DNA of 64,000 nt from Pseudomonas rhizophila (GTDB taxonomy: Bacteria > Pseudomonadota > Gammaproteobacteria > Pseudomonadales > Pseudomonadaceae): NCBI RefSeq assembly GCF_003033885.1, contig NZ_CP024081.1, positions 5,884,467 through 5,948,466 of the forward strand, in the 5' to 3' direction. The notes under the pieces were generated by a model. That model was not told the DNA's origin. It saw only the letters and a list, made by a program, of their open reading frames with translations, and did not search any database. Both the position numbers and the translations under genes were made by a program. Below, in pieces: positions 1-11,125 of the stretch (position 1 is its first letter; each line of letters starts with the position of its first letter).

Positions 1-237
1 GGTGCCAGCCATTACCTGCAAGTGCGTCTGCAACGGTTGCAGGCACAACGGGTGGTGATCGATGCCCAGCAGATCAACTTCATCGACTACTCCGGCGTGG
101 AAATGCTGCACCAGGAAGCCCGGCGCTTGCGCACCCAAGGGCGCAGCCTGACGTTGCGCAGGGCCAGGCCCCATGTGGTGGAAGAGTTGAAGAAGCTGGA
201 AGGGCCGGAGCACTGTCCGATCCATTTCGAAGACTAG
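1..237 (+). CDS. SulP-family anion transporter, C-terminal STAS domain (partial)
   Basis: The reading frame is open from the first base, so this is the 3' end of a gene that starts left of the window. The 78 visible residues form the end of a STAS domain: a hydrophobic strand (RVVIDAQQINFIDYSG), the helix-capping turn typical of anti-sigma-antagonist folds, and a short acidic C-terminus. STAS domains end SulP sulfate/bicarbonate permeases, and a SulP gene next to aroE/hemF is usual in Pseudomonas. The gene is convergent with aroE. The transported anion cannot be told from this piece. Confidence 0.8.
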   Translation, partial: GASHYLQVRLQRLQAQRVVIDAQQINFIDYSGVEMLHQEARRLRTQGRSLTLRRARPHVVEELKKLEGPEHCPIHFED

Positions 238-258
238 GGCTTAAGGTAGACGCACCCT

Positions 259-350
259 GTGACGAGGGGATTTATCCCCGCTGGGGCGCGCAGCGGCCCT
301 GGTTTTTTGGGACTGCTTCGCAGTCCAACGGGGATAAATCCCCTCGCCAC
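259..350. repeat. Inverted pair of GAGGGGATTTATCCCC-type REP elements
   Basis: Two copies of a palindromic element face each other: GACGAGGGGATTTATCCCCG at 261-280 and its inverted copy at about 330-348. The spacer carries a smaller dyad around GACTGCTTCGCAGTC (311-325). The pair sits between convergent genes (the SulP gene and aroE), where it could also end transcription from both sides. Confidence 0.8.
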
Positions 351-363
351 AACAGTCTGTAGC

Positions 364-1185
364 CTACAGTGCGAGCTGGCGCCGCAATTCGGCCAGCACT
401 GGCGCGGTGTCCGGGCGTACCCCGCGCCACAGGTAGAACGCTTCGCCCGCCTGCTCGGCGAGCATGCCCAAGCCATCCATCGCCACCGCCGCGCCGTGTT
501 CGCTGGCCCAGCGACAGAACGAAGTGGGCTCCTTGCCATACATCATGTCGTAGCAGAACGTCATGCCGGGCTCGATCAAACTTGCGGCAATCGGCGGTAC
601 ATCACCGGACAGGCTCGCCGATGTGGCGTTGATAATCAGGTCCACCGGCTCTTGCAGCCAGTCGAAACCGCTGGCCGAGACCGGGCCCAGGTCCGCGAAC
701 AACTCGGCCAGCAACTCGGCTTTTTCCACCGTGCGGTTGGCGATGATCACCGAGGCCGGCGCTTCGGCCAGCAGCGGTTCCAAGGCACCGCGCACAGCAC
801 CGCCGGCGCCCAGCAACAGGATGCGTTTGCCCTTGAGGTTTAAACCTGCGTTGACGGTCAGGTCCCGTACCAGTCCGGCGCCATCGGTGTTGTCACCCAA
901 CAGACGGCCATCGGCCAGCTTGCTCAAAGTGTTCACCGCCCCGGCCCGCTGGGCCCGCTCGGTCAGGCTGTCGGCCAGGCGGAAGGCGTCTTCCTTGAAC
1001 GGCACGGTGACATTCGCCCCACGCCCCTCGCGGAAGAATTCCCGCGCGCAGCCGGCGAAATCGTCCAAAGGCGCGAGCAGCGTGCTGTAGTCCAGTGTTT
1101 GCCCGGTCTGCTCGGCGAAGAGACGGTGGATCAGCGGCGATTTGCTGTGGCCGATCGGGTTACCCATTACAACGTAGCGGTCCAT
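364..1185 (-). CDS. aroE: Shikimate dehydrogenase (NADP+)
   Basis: AroE reduces 3-dehydroshikimate to shikimate with NADPH, the fourth step of chorismate synthesis in the cytosol. The 273-residue protein has the substrate-binding N-terminus [16 protein letters not shown] (about residues 8-23), the ANVTVPFKE motif with the catalytic lysine (about 58-66), the DNTDGAG motif, and the nucleotide-binding [13 protein letters not shown] (about 124-136). Length and motifs are normal for AroE rather than YdiB or SdiA paralogues. It follows hemF on the same strand with 13 bp between them, so the two are probably cotranscribed. Confidence 0.97.
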   Translation of the reverse strand: MDRYVVMGNPIGHSKSPLIHRLFAEQTGQTLDYSTLLAPLDDFAGCAREFFREGRGANVTVPFKEDAFRLADSLTERAQRAGAVNTLSKLADGRLLGDNTDGAGLVRDLTVNAGLNLKGKRILLLGAGGAVRGALEPLLAEAPASVIIANRTVEKAELLAELFADLGPVSASGFDWLQEPVDLIINATSASLSGDVPPIAASLIEPGMTFCYDMMYGKEPTSFCRWASEHGAAVAMDGLGMLAEQAGEAFYLWRGVRPDTAPVLAELRRQLAL

Positions 1186-1198
1186 GGATAATCCTCGT

Positions 1199-2137
<939 letters not shown>

Positions 2138-2276
2138 CTACGCGGCTTGCAGCGGGCCGGTGGCAAATGGGCGCACAGGATACCACCGCACTTGCCTACG
2201 CCACAGTTGACGAAGGTCAAGCTTAGGAGTCCGATAGCAGGCTTGGTAAAAAGTCCACGACAAGGAGAAAGTGAAG

Positions 2277-3254
2277 ATGGCCAAACGTATTCAGTTCAGT
2301 TCCCACGGCGGCCCCGAAGTGCTCGAGTACGTGGGCTACCAGCCTGCCGAACCGGGCCCGCAGCAGGTGCGGGTCAGCAACAAGGCGATCGGCCTGAACT
2401 TCATCGATACCTATTATCGCAGCGGTCTTTACCCGCCACCGGCCTTGCCGTCGGGCTTGGGGGCCGAGGGGGCGGGTGTGGTCGAGGCCGTCGGTTCAGA
2501 CGTCACGCGGTTCAAGGTCGGTGACCGGGTAGCTTATGGCAGCGGTCCGCTGGGGGCCTACAGCGACGTGCATGTGTTGCCCGAGGCCAATCTGGTGCAT
2601 TTGCCCGAGTCCATCAGTTTCGAACAAGCAGCCGGCGTGATGCTCAAGGGCCTGACCGTGCAATACCTGCTGCGTCAGACCTATGAGCTCAAAGGGGGGG
2701 AAACCATCCTGTTCCATGCCGCCGCCGGTGGCGTGGGCTCTTTGGCCTGCCAGTGGGCCAAGGCCCTGGGCGTGCGATTGATCGGCACCGTCAGCTCAGC
2801 GGAAAAAGCCGCCATCGCCAAATCCCACGGCGCTTGGGAAACCATCGACTACAGCAAGGAAAACGTCGTACAGCGTGTGCTGGAGCTGACCGACGGCAAG
2901 AAAGTCCCGGTGGTCTATGACGGTGTCGGCAAGGACACCTGGTTGACCTCCCTGGACTGCGTAGCGCCCCGTGGCCTGTTGGTGAGTTTCGGCAATGCTT
3001 CCGGTGCTGTGGACGGCGTGAACCTGGGGATACTCGCGGCCAAAGGCTCGCTGTACGTCACCCGTCCGACCCTGGCCACTTACGCCAATAACGCCGAGAA
3101 CCTGCAGCGCATGGCCGATGAGCTGTTCGGCATGATCAGCAGCGGCAAGATCAAAGTGGATATCAACCAGCGTTATCCACTGGCCGAAGCGGCCAAGGCC
3201 CAGGCCGAGTTGTCGGCGCGGCGCACAACCGGGTCGACGATTCTTTTGCCCTGA
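2277..3254 (+). CDS. qor: NADPH:quinone reductase, zeta-crystallin-like MDR protein
   Basis: A 325-residue zinc-free member of the medium-chain dehydrogenase/reductase superfamily that reduces quinones with NADPH in the cytosol. The Rossmann motif AAAGGVGSLACQWAKALG lies near residue 147, and the N-terminal catalytic fold has the family motif GLNFIDTYYRSGLYP. The ATG at 2277 is preferred: the ribosome site AAGGAG (2262-2267) is nine bases upstream, while an in-frame GTG at 2271 is too close to it. Qor sits divergent from hemF as in other pseudomonads. The physiological quinone is not known from sequence. Confidence 0.93.
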   Translation: MAKRIQFSSHGGPEVLEYVGYQPAEPGPQQVRVSNKAIGLNFIDTYYRSGLYPPPALPSGLGAEGAGVVEAVGSDVTRFKVGDRVAYGSGPLGAYSDVHVLPEANLVHLPESISFEQAAGVMLKGLTVQYLLRQTYELKGGETILFHAAAGGVGSLACQWAKALGVRLIGTVSSAEKAAIAKSHGAWETIDYSKENVVQRVLELTDGKKVPVVYDGVGKDTWLTSLDCVAPRGLLVSFGNASGAVDGVNLGILAAKGSLYVTRPTLATYANNAENLQRMADELFGMISSGKIKVDINQRYPLAEAAKAQAELSARRTTGSTILLP

Positions 3255-3274
3255 TTTAGAGGGTGCTAAAGAAC

Positions 3275-3366
3275 CTGTGGGAGCGAGCCTGCTCGCGATA
3301 GCGGAGTATCAGCCAACATCTATGCCAACTGATCCGACGCTATCGCGAGCAGGCTCGCTCCCACAG
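3275..3366. repeat. REP doublet (GAGCGAGCCTGCTCGCGATAG type)
   Basis: Two inverted copies of the common Pseudomonas REP, TGTGGGAGCGAGCCTGCTCG at 3276-3295 and its reverse complement ending at 3366, are separated by about 36 bp. Each copy is itself palindromic. The doublet lies between the convergent genes qor and tsaC. Confidence 0.95.
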
Positions 3367-3400
3367 GGTTTGACGCAAGATCCGGAAGGTGTGTTCGGGC

Positions 3401-3958
3401 TCAGTCCGGCCGCACCACGTTGCCGGTCGCCAGGTCGCGAATCACGCTGGGGTTCTTGCGCCCACCCAGGTTACCGCCCAGCACCAGGTCGATCTGCCCA
3501 CGGAAATATTGCTCGACGCGAATTCGCGTGCGCGCCGCCGGGCGGCCCTGAGGGTTGGCCGAGGTGGACACCAGCGGCCCCACCAGTGAGCACAAGTCGC
3601 GCACGGTGGGGTGATCGCTGACCCGCAGCGCAACCGTGTCGTGCACACCGGTAATCCATTGCGGCAGCAGATTCTGGTGCGGCACCAGCCAGGTATTAGG
3701 CCCAGGCCAGGTGCTGGCCATTCGATCCATCCAGGTTTCAGGGAAATCTTCGAACAGAAAGTCGAACTGGTGGATGTTGTCAGCCACCAGGATCAAACCC
3801 TTATCGGGCAGTCGCGACTTGATCGCCAGCAGGCGCTCCACCGCGTCTTCGTTCCACGGGTCGCAGCCCAGGCCCCAGACCGCTTCGGTTGGATAGGCAA
3901 TCACCGCCCCGGCGCGAATTTCTCGCGCGGCTTGTTGCACACGCCAACTGTTGACCAT
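3401..3958 (-). CDS. tsaC: Threonylcarbamoyl-AMP synthase (YrdC/Sua5 family)
   Basis: TsaC makes threonylcarbamoyl-AMP from threonine, bicarbonate and ATP for t6A37 modification of ANN-decoding tRNAs. The 185-residue protein has the short YrdC-type fold without the extra Sua5 domain: [18 protein letters not shown] near the N-terminus (substrate pocket) and [14 protein letters not shown] near residue 137. The start at MVNSWRV is chosen because family members begin there; an in-frame start seven codons upstream is possible. It is followed downstream by a REP doublet. Confidence 0.95.
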   Translation of the reverse strand: MVNSWRVQQAAREIRAGAVIAYPTEAVWGLGCDPWNEDAVERLLAIKSRLPDKGLILVADNIHQFDFLFEDFPETWMDRMASTWPGPNTWLVPHQNLLPQWITGVHDTVALRVSDHPTVRDLCSLVGPLVSTSANPQGRPAARTRIRVEQYFRGQIDLVLGGNLGGRKNPSVIRDLATGNVVRPD

Positions 3959-4018
3959 GAAAGACTCTCCACAACGCAAATAAGGCTGTGCGCAGTTTAC
4001 CGATCTTCCCCATAAAAC

Positions 4019-5113
4019 CTAGCGCGCAAACCAGCGCCCGTTGTCACAGACCGCCCGTCCCTCCATTTCCAGCTCAGTCAGCGCCGCCAGGACTTTGGGC
4101 AAGCTCCAGCCGCTGGCGGCGGCCAGCGCTTCGCTGCCAAGCGGCGCGGCATGGAGCAAGCGCAACAGCGGATGGGTGACGGGCGTCGGTTCCATGGACA
4201 GCGGCAACTGCTGCCAGCCCCGCAATGCTTCAAGGATGTGCTCGACGGTTTCCACCAGCGCCGCGCCGTCGCGGATCAACTGATGGCAGCCCTTCGCGCC
4301 GGGGTGATGGATCGACCCCGGAATGGCGTACACCTCGCGCCCTTGTTCGGCCGCCAAGCGTGCGGTGATCAGCGAACCGCTGGCGACACTGGCCTCCACC
4401 ACCAGTACACCGAGGGACAGACCGCTGATGATCCGGTTGCGACGAGGAAAGTTGCTGGCGTGGGGCGGCGCGTCCAGCGGGAACTCCGACAGCACCGCGC
4501 TGCCTTGGGCGATCATCGCGTCCGCCAGCCGACGATTGCGCTGTGGATAAAAATTTTCCAGCCCTGTGCCCAGCACGCCAATTGTTTGCCCACCCACATC
4601 CAGCGCTGCTTGATGGGCCGCCGCGTCGATCCCCAAGGCCAGGCCGCTGGTGATGACAAAACCGGCACCGGCCAGGCTTCGGGAAAACGCCGCGGCGGTG
4701 TCCATGCCCGGTCGCGATGCCCGGCGGCTGCCGACCATCGCCAGCTGTGGTTTTTCCAGAATGGTCGCGTCGCCGGCGACGAACAACAGCGGTGGCGCAT
4801 CGCTGATCTGCGCCAGCAGCGCGGGGTAGTCAGGCTGGTCCCACATCAGTAAACGCTGGGCCGAACCCTCCAGCCAGGCCAATGCATGGGCGGCGCCGTC
4901 ACGCACATCCGGGTTGCGCCGAGCCTCGGCACACGCCGCGGGCAACCTCAGCGCTCGCCAGGCGCTGGCCGGTGCGCTGATGGCTTTGGAGGCCGAGCCA
5001 AAGGCCTCCATCAGGGTCATGAAACGTTTGGGGCCCAGTTCCGGCAAGCGGTGCAGGCGCAGACGGGCCTCCAGTTCCGCAGGGGAAACCGAAGCAGATT
5101 CAGGCAATGACAT
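4019..5113 (-). CDS. dprA: DNA-processing protein DprA
   Basis: DprA loads RecA onto incoming single-stranded DNA during natural transformation. The 364-residue protein has an N-terminal SAM-like region, the central Rossmann-like DprA/Smf core (GSRRASRPGMDTAAAF, SGLALGIDAAAHQAAL, GVLGTGLENFYPQRN, PRRNRIISGLS, ASGSLITARLA, AIPGSIHHPGAKGCHQLI) and a C-terminal winged-helix domain. It lies downstream of a LysM protein gene on the same strand with about 80 bp between, as in other Pseudomonas genomes. No other competence genes are nearby. Confidence 0.96.
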   Translation of the reverse strand: MSLPESASVSPAELEARLRLHRLPELGPKRFMTLMEAFGSASKAISAPASAWRALRLPAACAEARRNPDVRDGAAHALAWLEGSAQRLLMWDQPDYPALLAQISDAPPLLFVAGDATILEKPQLAMVGSRRASRPGMDTAAAFSRSLAGAGFVITSGLALGIDAAAHQAALDVGGQTIGVLGTGLENFYPQRNRRLADAMIAQGSAVLSEFPLDAPPHASNFPRRNRIISGLSLGVLVVEASVASGSLITARLAAEQGREVYAIPGSIHHPGAKGCHQLIRDGAALVETVEHILEALRGWQQLPLSMEPTPVTHPLLRLLHAAPLGSEALAAASGWSLPKVLAALTELEMEGRAVCDNGRWFAR

Positions 5114-5192
5114 GGATCATCCTTGATCGTTATAAGCCCCGTCGAAACGGGAACAAGCTGTGGATAACTCTGTTGGTAACTTGTGAGACCCG

Positions 5193-6218
5193 TTATGGAT
5201 TGCGCACTTTGTCGAGTACCGCCAGCGAGCGCGAGGCGTATAGCACCAAGCCATAGCTGAGCTTGTCGTAGGTGCGAAAAACCATCAGCAGGCCAGCACG
5301 TTCATCGGGAATTTTCACCTGCTCGCCGGTGATGCGGTCGCGCACGGTCTCGCCGGTCTTCATCACCGCCAGCACATTGCCTTCGGCCAGCCCGTCGCGA
5401 CGGCCCTTGTTCAGGGTCACTACATCCAGGGCGCCGATCTGGGTGACGCCGCGGGGTACATCGAGGATCAGCCCGTTGATCTCCGATTTCGGTGCGCTGG
5501 GCATGAACGTCGAGTTGATCGAGCGTTCTTCGCCACTGAACAGGCGATCGCCCAGGCGCACCTCCTGGGTCGTGCGTTGCAGGGCCAGGGTTGTGATGTC
5601 GCCTTCGCTCGCCACGACTTCACCGCTGCCGATGTCATCGGCGTTGATGCCCAGGAACTCCTTGGTTTCGGGATCGGTGTAGACCTTGCCCTGCCGGAAG
5701 ATGCCATACGCCGACTGGTTTGCGTCGAAGGGGCCGCGGGCAAAGATCCGGTCTCCCGTGCCGCTGAGGACCCGTTCGGCATCGCCGGCAACGATGTAGG
5801 GCGCCTTGTCGAAATCCTCGGCCGTGTCGACGATGCGGTTGCTCAGCAAAAAGCTGTTGATGGCCTGCAGCGGGATGCTCGGAATCGCGTCGGCCACCGG
5901 CGAGCTGCGAATGCGCGGTGACAGCTTGATGGTGCCCCGCGAAGCGCCGCGATTGAGGGTCAGGCGCGGTTGACCGTTGACGTAGACCAGCGACAGGGTG
6001 TCGCCGGGATAAATCAGGTTGGGGTTCTCGATCTGTGGGTTGGCTTGCCAGAGTTCGGGCCATTTCCACGGTTCACGCAAGTATTTGCCGGAGATGTCCC
6101 ACAGCGTGTCCCCCGTCACCACTGTGTATTGCTGGGGAAAACCTTCCCGAAGTTGCACTTGCCCGTGCGCGATACCGGCCGAGGCCAGAAGCAGCAGGGC
6201 GAGTAGTGATTTCCTCAT
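5193..6218 (-). CDS. Secreted LysM-domain protein
   Basis: A 341-residue protein with a clear Sec signal peptide (MRKSLLALLLLASAGIAHGQ) followed by one LysM domain (VVTGDTLWDISGKYL to IYPGDTLSLVYVNG, about residues 34-83), which binds peptidoglycan. The remaining ~250 residues are a conserved region with no enzyme motif that I recognise. The start is set at 6218 because it begins the signal peptide; a longer in-frame extension upstream lacks signal features. It is divergent from def and precedes dprA. It probably acts in the periplasm at the cell wall, but the exact role is unknown. Confidence 0.9.
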   Translation of the reverse strand: MRKSLLALLLLASAGIAHGQVQLREGFPQQYTVVTGDTLWDISGKYLREPWKWPELWQANPQIENPNLIYPGDTLSLVYVNGQPRLTLNRGASRGTIKLSPRIRSSPVADAIPSIPLQAINSFLLSNRIVDTAEDFDKAPYIVAGDAERVLSGTGDRIFARGPFDANQSAYGIFRQGKVYTDPETKEFLGINADDIGSGEVVASEGDITTLALQRTTQEVRLGDRLFSGEERSINSTFMPSAPKSEINGLILDVPRGVTQIGALDVVTLNKGRRDGLAEGNVLAVMKTGETVRDRITGEQVKIPDERAGLLMVFRTYDKLSYGLVLYASRSLAVLDKVRNP

Positions 6219-6375
6219 GCGGTGAATCCCTTTATTATGTGCGTTCGCGTAAAACGCCAGAGCCCCCGTGGCTCGCTCCGTGATTGAGGAGCAACGTTTT
6301 ACAACGGTAGCCTGCATCCCAAGACACGCCAGGCCAGCCACCCGACTTTACTTCACACGTGCATTTATCAAGCTT

Positions 6376-6882
6376 ATGGCCATTTTGAACATTCTCGAAT
6401 TTCCGGACCCGCGCCTGCGCACTATCGCCAAACCGGTGGCCGTAGTGGACGACGAAGTGCGTCAGTTGGTCGATGACATGTTTGAAACAATGTATGAGGC
6501 GCCAGGCATCGGCCTCGCCGCGACCCAGGTCAACGTGCACAAACGTATCGTCGTGATGGACCTTTCCGAAGACCGCAGCGAGCCCCGGGTGTTCATCAAT
6601 CCCGAGTTCGAAACCCTGACCGACGAGATGGACCAATACCAGGAAGGCTGCCTCTCGGTGCCCGGCTTCTACGAAAACGTCGACCGCCCGCAGAAGGTCA
6701 AGATCAAAGCCCTGGACCGTGACGGCCAGCCTTACGAGCTGATCGCCGAAGGGTTGCTGGCGGTGTGCATCCAGCATGAGTGCGACCACCTCAACGGCAA
6801 GCTGTTCGTGGACTACCTGTCTACCCTCAAGCGTGACCGGATCAAGAAAAAACTGGAAAAACTTCATCGCCAGAATGCTTGA
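6376..6882 (+). CDS. def: Peptide deformylase
   Basis: Def removes the formyl group from nascent proteins at the ribosome. The 168-residue protein has all three metal-site motifs: GIGLAATQV (about residues 45-53), EGCLSVPG with the cysteine ligand (about 90), and [12 protein letters not shown] with the two histidine ligands and the catalytic glutamate (about 133-144). The ATG at 6376 gives the standard N-terminus [15 protein letters not shown]. It heads the def-fmt-rsmB-trkA cluster. A strong hairpin separates it from fmt. Confidence 0.98.
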   Translation: MAILNILEFPDPRLRTIAKPVAVVDDEVRQLVDDMFETMYEAPGIGLAATQVNVHKRIVVMDLSEDRSEPRVFINPEFETLTDEMDQYQEGCLSVPGFYENVDRPQKVKIKALDRDGQPYELIAEGLLAVCIQHECDHLNGKLFVDYLSTLKRDRIKKKLEKLHRQNA

Positions 6883-6892
6883 CGCCCCCTTC

Positions 6893-6922
6893 AAAGGCTT
6901 GCCGCGGCAAGCCTTTTTCTTT
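6893..6922 (+). terminator. Hairpin with T-tract between def and fmt
   Basis: A perfect 24-base palindrome, AAAGGCTTGCCG with its complement (6893-6916), runs into a T-rich stretch (TTTTCTTTT). This has the form of an intrinsic terminator. It sits inside the def-fmt gap, so fmt may be partly uncoupled from def. Confidence 0.75.
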
Positions 6923-6951
6923 TGCGACTGCTTTGTAAATGAGAGCTTCCC

Positions 6952-7911
6952 ATGACTGAGCCACTGCGCATCGTCTTTGCCGGCACTCCCGAGTTCGCCG
7001 CCGAACACCTCAAGGCCCTGCTGGCCAGCCCCCATGAAATCATCGCGGTCTACACCCAGCCGGATCGGCCGGCCGGTCGTGGGCAAAAACTGATGCCCAG
7101 CCCGGTCAAGCAACTGGCCCTGGAGAACGGTCTGCAGGTCTTGCAGCCGCCGACCCTGCGCGACGCTCAGGCCCAGGCCGAATTGGCCGCGCTCAAACCC
7201 GACTTGATGGTGGTGGTCGCCTACGGCCTGATCCTGCCCCAAGTGGTGCTGGACATTCCGCGCCTGGGTTGCATCAACAGCCACGCCTCGCTGCTGCCGC
7301 GCTGGCGCGGTGCGGCGCCGATCCAGCGCGCCGTGCAAGCCGGTGATTCCGAGAGCGGCGTCACCGTGATGCGCATGGAAGCCGGTCTGGACACCGGGCC
7401 GATGCTGCTCAAGGTCGGCACGCCCATCAGCGCCGAAGACACCGGCGGCAGCCTGCACGACCGCCTCGCACTGATCGGCCCGCCCGCCGTGGTCCAGGCC
7501 ATCGCCGGCCTCGCCGCCGGCACGCTGGAAGGCGAAGTGCAGGATGACAGCCTCGCCACCTACGCCCACAAACTGAACAAGGACGAGGCGCGCATCGACT
7601 GGAGCCGCCCGGCCGTCGAACTGGAGCGCCTGGTGCGTGCCTTCAACCCGTGGCCGATCTGCCACAGCACCTTGAGCGGCGAGGCCCTGAAAGTGCTGGC
7701 TGCAAGCCACGCCGAGGGGCAGGGCGCGCCGGGTGAAATCCTTGGTGCCAGCAAGGACGGCCTCGTTGTCGCCTGTGGCGAGCAGGCCCTGTGTCTGACA
7801 CGTCTGCAATTACCCGGTGGCAAGGCGCTGAACTTCAGCGATTTGTACAACAGCCGTCGTGAGAAATTTGCCGTCGGCACGGTGCTGGGCCAAGCGGCGG
7901 ACGCTTCATGA
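6952..7911 (+). CDS. fmt: Methionyl-tRNA formyltransferase
   Basis: Fmt formylates initiator Met-tRNA using 10-formyl-tetrahydrofolate. The 319-residue protein has the N-terminal formyltransferase fold ([15 protein letters not shown] at the start), the folate/catalytic signature [19 protein letters not shown] (about residues 108-126) with the asparagine and histidine of the family, and a C-terminal OB-like tRNA-binding domain. A ribosome site (GAGAGC) precedes the ATG. Its stop overlaps the rsmB start by four bases, implying translational coupling. Confidence 0.98.
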   Translation: MTEPLRIVFAGTPEFAAEHLKALLASPHEIIAVYTQPDRPAGRGQKLMPSPVKQLALENGLQVLQPPTLRDAQAQAELAALKPDLMVVVAYGLILPQVVLDIPRLGCINSHASLLPRWRGAAPIQRAVQAGDSESGVTVMRMEAGLDTGPMLLKVGTPISAEDTGGSLHDRLALIGPPAVVQAIAGLAAGTLEGEVQDDSLATYAHKLNKDEARIDWSRPAVELERLVRAFNPWPICHSTLSGEALKVLAASHAEGQGAPGEILGASKDGLVVACGEQALCLTRLQLPGGKALNFSDLYNSRREKFAVGTVLGQAADAS

Positions 7912-9218
7912 ACCCGCGTCTGGCCGCCGCCAAGGCGCTTGCTGCGGTCCTGAGCGGAAAAGCCTCACTCAACAGTTCCCTGCCGACCCAACTGGACAAG
8001 GTTGAAGACCGTGATCGCGGTTTCACCCAGGACCTGGCATTCGGCACCGCCCGTTGGCAGCCACGGCTGTCGGCCCTGGCGGCGAAGCTGCTGCAGAAAC
8101 CGTTCAAGGCCGCCGATGCCGACGTCGAAGCGCTGCTGCTGGTGGGGCTCTATCAATTGCTCTACACCCGCGTGCCTGCCCACGCCGCCATCGGTGAAAC
8201 CGTGGGCTGCGCCGACAAACTGAAAAAGCCGTGGGCCAAGGCCCTGCTCAATGCCGTGCTGCGCCGCGCCCAACGGGAAAGCGAAACCCTGTTGGCCGAG
8301 CTGGAACACGACCCGGTGGTGCGCACTGCCCATCCGCGCTGGTTGCAAAAATCCCTGAAAGCCTTCTGGCCCGAGCAGTGGGAGGCCATCTGCGCGGCCA
8401 ACAATGCCCATCCGCCGATGATCCTGCGGGTCAACCGTCGCCACCATACGCGCGATGCCTACCTGGCGTTACTGGGCGAGGCTGGTATCCCGGCCATCCC
8501 GTGCCAGTACAGCCGCGACGGCATCGTGCTGGAAACCCCCGGCGATGTACGCGCGCTGCCGGGCTTTGCCGACGGTTGGATCAGCGTCCAGGACGAAGCC
8601 GCGCAACTGGCTGCCGACCTGCTGGAGCTGGCGCCCGGCCAACGCGTGCTGGATGCCTGCTGCGCACCGGGTGGCAAGACCTGCCACATTCTCGAGGCCG
8701 AGCCGAAGCTGGCCGGCGTGGTGGCGGTGGACCTGGAAGCCAAGCGCCTGGTGCGCGTGAAGGAAAACCTCGAACGCCTTGGCCTGGACGCCGAACTGAT
8801 CGCCGCCGATGGCCGCGACACCGCCAGCTGGTGGGATGGCAAGCCATTTCAACGCATCCTGCTGGACGCACCGTGTTCGGCCACCGGCGTGATCCGCCGT
8901 CATCCCGACATCAAGCTCACCCGCCAGCCGGACGATATCGCCGCATTGGCGGTGTTGCAGGGGCAATTGCTCGATGCGTTGTGGATAACCCTGGAAGTCG
9001 GCGGCATGCTGCTGTATGCCACGTGTTCAACGTTGCCGACCGAGAACACCGAAGTGATCGAAGCATTCCTCGCCCGTACCCCCGGTGCCCGGGAGCTGGA
9101 CATTGCCAGCCAGGCCGGGGTGAAGCAGCCCCATGGTCGGCAGTTGCTGGCCCAAGAGGGCGGCCACGACGGGTTCTACTACGCCAAACTGATCAAGATC
9201 GCCGCCGCACGCGGTTAA
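7908..9218 (+). CDS. rsmB: 16S rRNA m5C967 methyltransferase
   Basis: RsmB methylates C967 of 16S rRNA with S-adenosylmethionine. The 436-residue protein has an N-terminal NusB-like RNA-binding domain (about residues 1-130), then the methyltransferase domain with the SAM motif [15 protein letters not shown] (about 248-262), the [17 protein letters not shown] motif and [16 protein letters not shown] carrying the catalytic cysteine. It overlaps the end of fmt by four bases. Confidence 0.97.
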   Translation: MNPRLAAAKALAAVLSGKASLNSSLPTQLDKVEDRDRGFTQDLAFGTARWQPRLSALAAKLLQKPFKAADADVEALLLVGLYQLLYTRVPAHAAIGETVGCADKLKKPWAKALLNAVLRRAQRESETLLAELEHDPVVRTAHPRWLQKSLKAFWPEQWEAICAANNAHPPMILRVNRRHHTRDAYLALLGEAGIPAIPCQYSRDGIVLETPGDVRALPGFADGWISVQDEAAQLAADLLELAPGQRVLDACCAPGGKTCHILEAEPKLAGVVAVDLEAKRLVRVKENLERLGLDAELIAADGRDTASWWDGKPFQRILLDAPCSATGVIRRHPDIKLTRQPDDIAALAVLQGQLLDALWITLEVGGMLLYATCSTLPTENTEVIEAFLARTPGARELDIASQAGVKQPHGRQLLAQEGGHDGFYYAKLIKIAAARG

Positions 9219-9242
9219 AACCGATTCGATAGGAGTGACCGG

Positions 9243-10616
9243 ATGAAAATCATCATCCTCGGCGCAGGGCAGGTCGGCGGTTCGCTGGCTGAACATCTGG
9301 CCAGTGAAGCCAACGACATCACCGTGGTCGACACCGACGGTGACCGCCTGCGCGATCTCGGTGACCGCCTCGACATCCGTACCGTACAGGGCCGTGGCTC
9401 ATTGCCTACGGTGTTGCGTCAGGCCGGTGCCGACGATGCCGACATGCTGGTGGCTGTCACCAACAGCGATGAAACCAACATGGTGGCCTGCCAGGTCGCT
9501 CACACGCTGTTCCACACCCCGACCAAGATCGCCCGGGTGCGCGAGGCGGCCTACCTGACCCGCGCCGACCTGTTCGACAACGAAGCGATCCCGGTGGATG
9601 TACTGATCAGCCCCGAGCAAGTGGTGACCAACTACATCAAGCGCCTGATCGAACACCCGGGCGCTTTGCAGGTGATCGACTTTGCCGGAAGCAAGGCGCA
9701 ATTGGTCGCGGTCAAGGCCTACTACGGCGGACCGCTGGTGGGCCAGCAACTGCGCCAGCTGCGCGAGCACATGCCGAATGTGGAGACGCGGGTCGCGGCG
9801 ATTTTCCGACGTGACCGGCCGATCCTGCCCCAGGGCGATACCGTGATCGAAGCGGACGACGAGGTTTTTTTCATCGCCGCCAAGGCCAATATTCGCGCGG
9901 TGATGAGCGAAATGCGCCGTCTCGACGAAAACAACAAGCGCATCGTGATTGCCGGCGGCGGGCAGATCGGCGAGCGTCTGGCCGAAGCCATCGAAAGCCG
10001 CTATCAGGTCAAGATCATCGAGATGAACCCGGCGCGCTGCCGTTACCTCTCGGATAACCTCGACAGCACCGTGGTGTTGCAGGGCAGCGCCTCGGACCGT
10101 GACTTGCTCCTGGAAGAAAACATCGCCGACGCCGACATCTTCCTGGCCCTGACCAACGACGACGAAGCCAACATCATGTCCTCGCTGCTGGCCAAGCGCC
10201 TGGGGGCGAAGAAGGTGATGACCATCATCAACAACCCGGCCTACGTCGACCTGATCCAGGGTGGCGAGATCGACATCGCCATCAGCCCGCAACTGGCAAC
10301 CATCGGCACCTTGCTGGCCCACGTGCGGCGCGGCGACATCGTCAGCGTGCACTCCCTGCGCCGTGGCGCGGCCGAAGCCATCGAGGCGATTGCCCATGGC
10401 GATGCCAAGTCCAGCAAAGTCATCGGCAAGGCCATCCGCGACCTCGGCCTGCCGCCAGGCACCACCATCGGCGCGATCATCCGCGACGAACAAGTGCTCA
10501 TCGCCCATGACGACACCATGATCCAGACCGGCGACCATGTGATCCTGTTCCTGGTGGATAAAAAGCACATTCGCGATGTGGAGAAGCTGTTCCATGTGGG
10601 GTTGAGTTTCTTCTGA
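9243..10616 (+). CDS. trkA: Trk potassium uptake regulatory subunit TrkA
   Basis: TrkA is the peripheral NAD(H)-binding regulator of the Trk K+ uptake channel (TrkH/TrkG, not in this window). The 457-residue protein contains two tandem RCK units: Rossmann motifs at [17 protein letters not shown] (about residues 3-19) and [18 protein letters not shown] (about 236-253), each followed by a TrkA-C regulatory subdomain. It has a good ribosome site (TAGGAG) ahead of the ATG and lies 24 bp after rsmB. It marks the end of the conserved block before the accessory region. Confidence 0.97.
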   Translation: MKIIILGAGQVGGSLAEHLASEANDITVVDTDGDRLRDLGDRLDIRTVQGRGSLPTVLRQAGADDADMLVAVTNSDETNMVACQVAHTLFHTPTKIARVREAAYLTRADLFDNEAIPVDVLISPEQVVTNYIKRLIEHPGALQVIDFAGSKAQLVAVKAYYGGPLVGQQLRQLREHMPNVETRVAAIFRRDRPILPQGDTVIEADDEVFFIAAKANIRAVMSEMRRLDENNKRIVIAGGGQIGERLAEAIESRYQVKIIEMNPARCRYLSDNLDSTVVLQGSASDRDLLLEENIADADIFLALTNDDEANIMSSLLAKRLGAKKVMTIINNPAYVDLIQGGEIDIAISPQLATIGTLLAHVRRGDIVSVHSLRRGAAEAIEAIAHGDAKSSKVIGKAIRDLGLPPGTTIGAIIRDEQVLIAHDDTMIQTGDHVILFLVDKKHIRDVEKLFHVGLSFF

Positions 10617-10646
10617 TCCAGAATTTTGCGGTGATGGACCGGGCCT

Positions 10647-10741
10647 CATCGCGAGCAGGCTCGCTCCCACAGAGGATCTCCATTGCTCACAAATATCGTG
10701 GGCAACCCCAACCCCTGTGGGAGCGAGCCTGCTCGCGATAG
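10647..10741. repeat. REP doublet after trkA
   Basis: Inverted copies of the GAGCGAGCCTGCTCGCGATAG REP lie at 10647-10672 (minus orientation) and 10715-10741 (plus). The second copy ends about 50 bp before the TPR gene. Confidence 0.93.
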
Positions 10742-10793
10742 CTATCTAGCAGCCAACGGATCAACCCCTGACACAACCGATAAGGACGCCGCC

Positions 10794-11105
10794 ATGCTCG
10801 ACTCCCTGGAAAAAATGCTCGCCAAAGGTGTGGATAACTCATTGCTGCGATTCGGCCTGGGCAAGGGCTACCTGGACCTCGGCGAATTCGCCCGGGCCGC
10901 CGAACACTTCCAACGCTGCGTCGAACTCGACCCAAAATACTCAGCCGCCTGGAAACTGCTGGGCAAGGCCCACCAAGGCCAAGGCGACCTACCGGCAGCC
11001 CGCCAAGCCTGGGAACAAGGCCTCGAAGCCGCCCGAGCCCACGGCGACAAACAAGCCGAAAAAGAAATGACCGTGTTCCTCAAAAAACTGGACCGCCACC
11101 CCTGA
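10794..11105 (+). CDS. Small tetratricopeptide-repeat protein
   Basis: A 103-residue protein of about two TPR units: LLRFGLGKGYLDLGEFARAA followed by HFQRCVELDP and YSAAWKLLGKAHQGQGD. It has no signal peptide or membrane segment, so it is probably a cytosolic scaffold or binding protein. The ATG at 10794 follows an AAGGA ribosome site (10782-10786). Two diverged fragments of this gene occur further right, at 14445-14491 and 20307-20357, each again followed by a GAGGGAGCTTGCTCCC-type REP. This suggests that its 3' end has been a repeated site of DNA insertion. Its partner is unknown. Confidence 0.85.
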   Translation: MLDSLEKMLAKGVDNSLLRFGLGKGYLDLGEFARAAEHFQRCVELDPKYSAAWKLLGKAHQGQGDLPAARQAWEQGLEAARAHGDKQAEKEMTVFLKKLDRHP

Positions 11106-11125
11106 CTTCACACAAAACTGCTTTT

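Noticed and set aside
259..843. Long plus-strand open frame over aroE
   Set aside because: It is antisense to aroE, which has all family motifs. The frame stays open because of high GC and has no recognisable domain.
3275..3366. REP doublets as CRISPR-like repeats
   Set aside because: They occur as inverted pairs spread over the window, not as evenly spaced direct repeats, and no cas genes are present.
6235..7809. 524-codon minus-strand open frame over def and fmt
   Set aside because: It covers two well-supported essential genes on the other strand and reads as low-complexity glutamine/histidine/valine-rich shadow sequence.
10683..10793. Upstream extension of the TPR gene
   Set aside because: It crosses a REP element (peptide CGSEPARDS). 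The ATG at 10794 has an AAGGA site.
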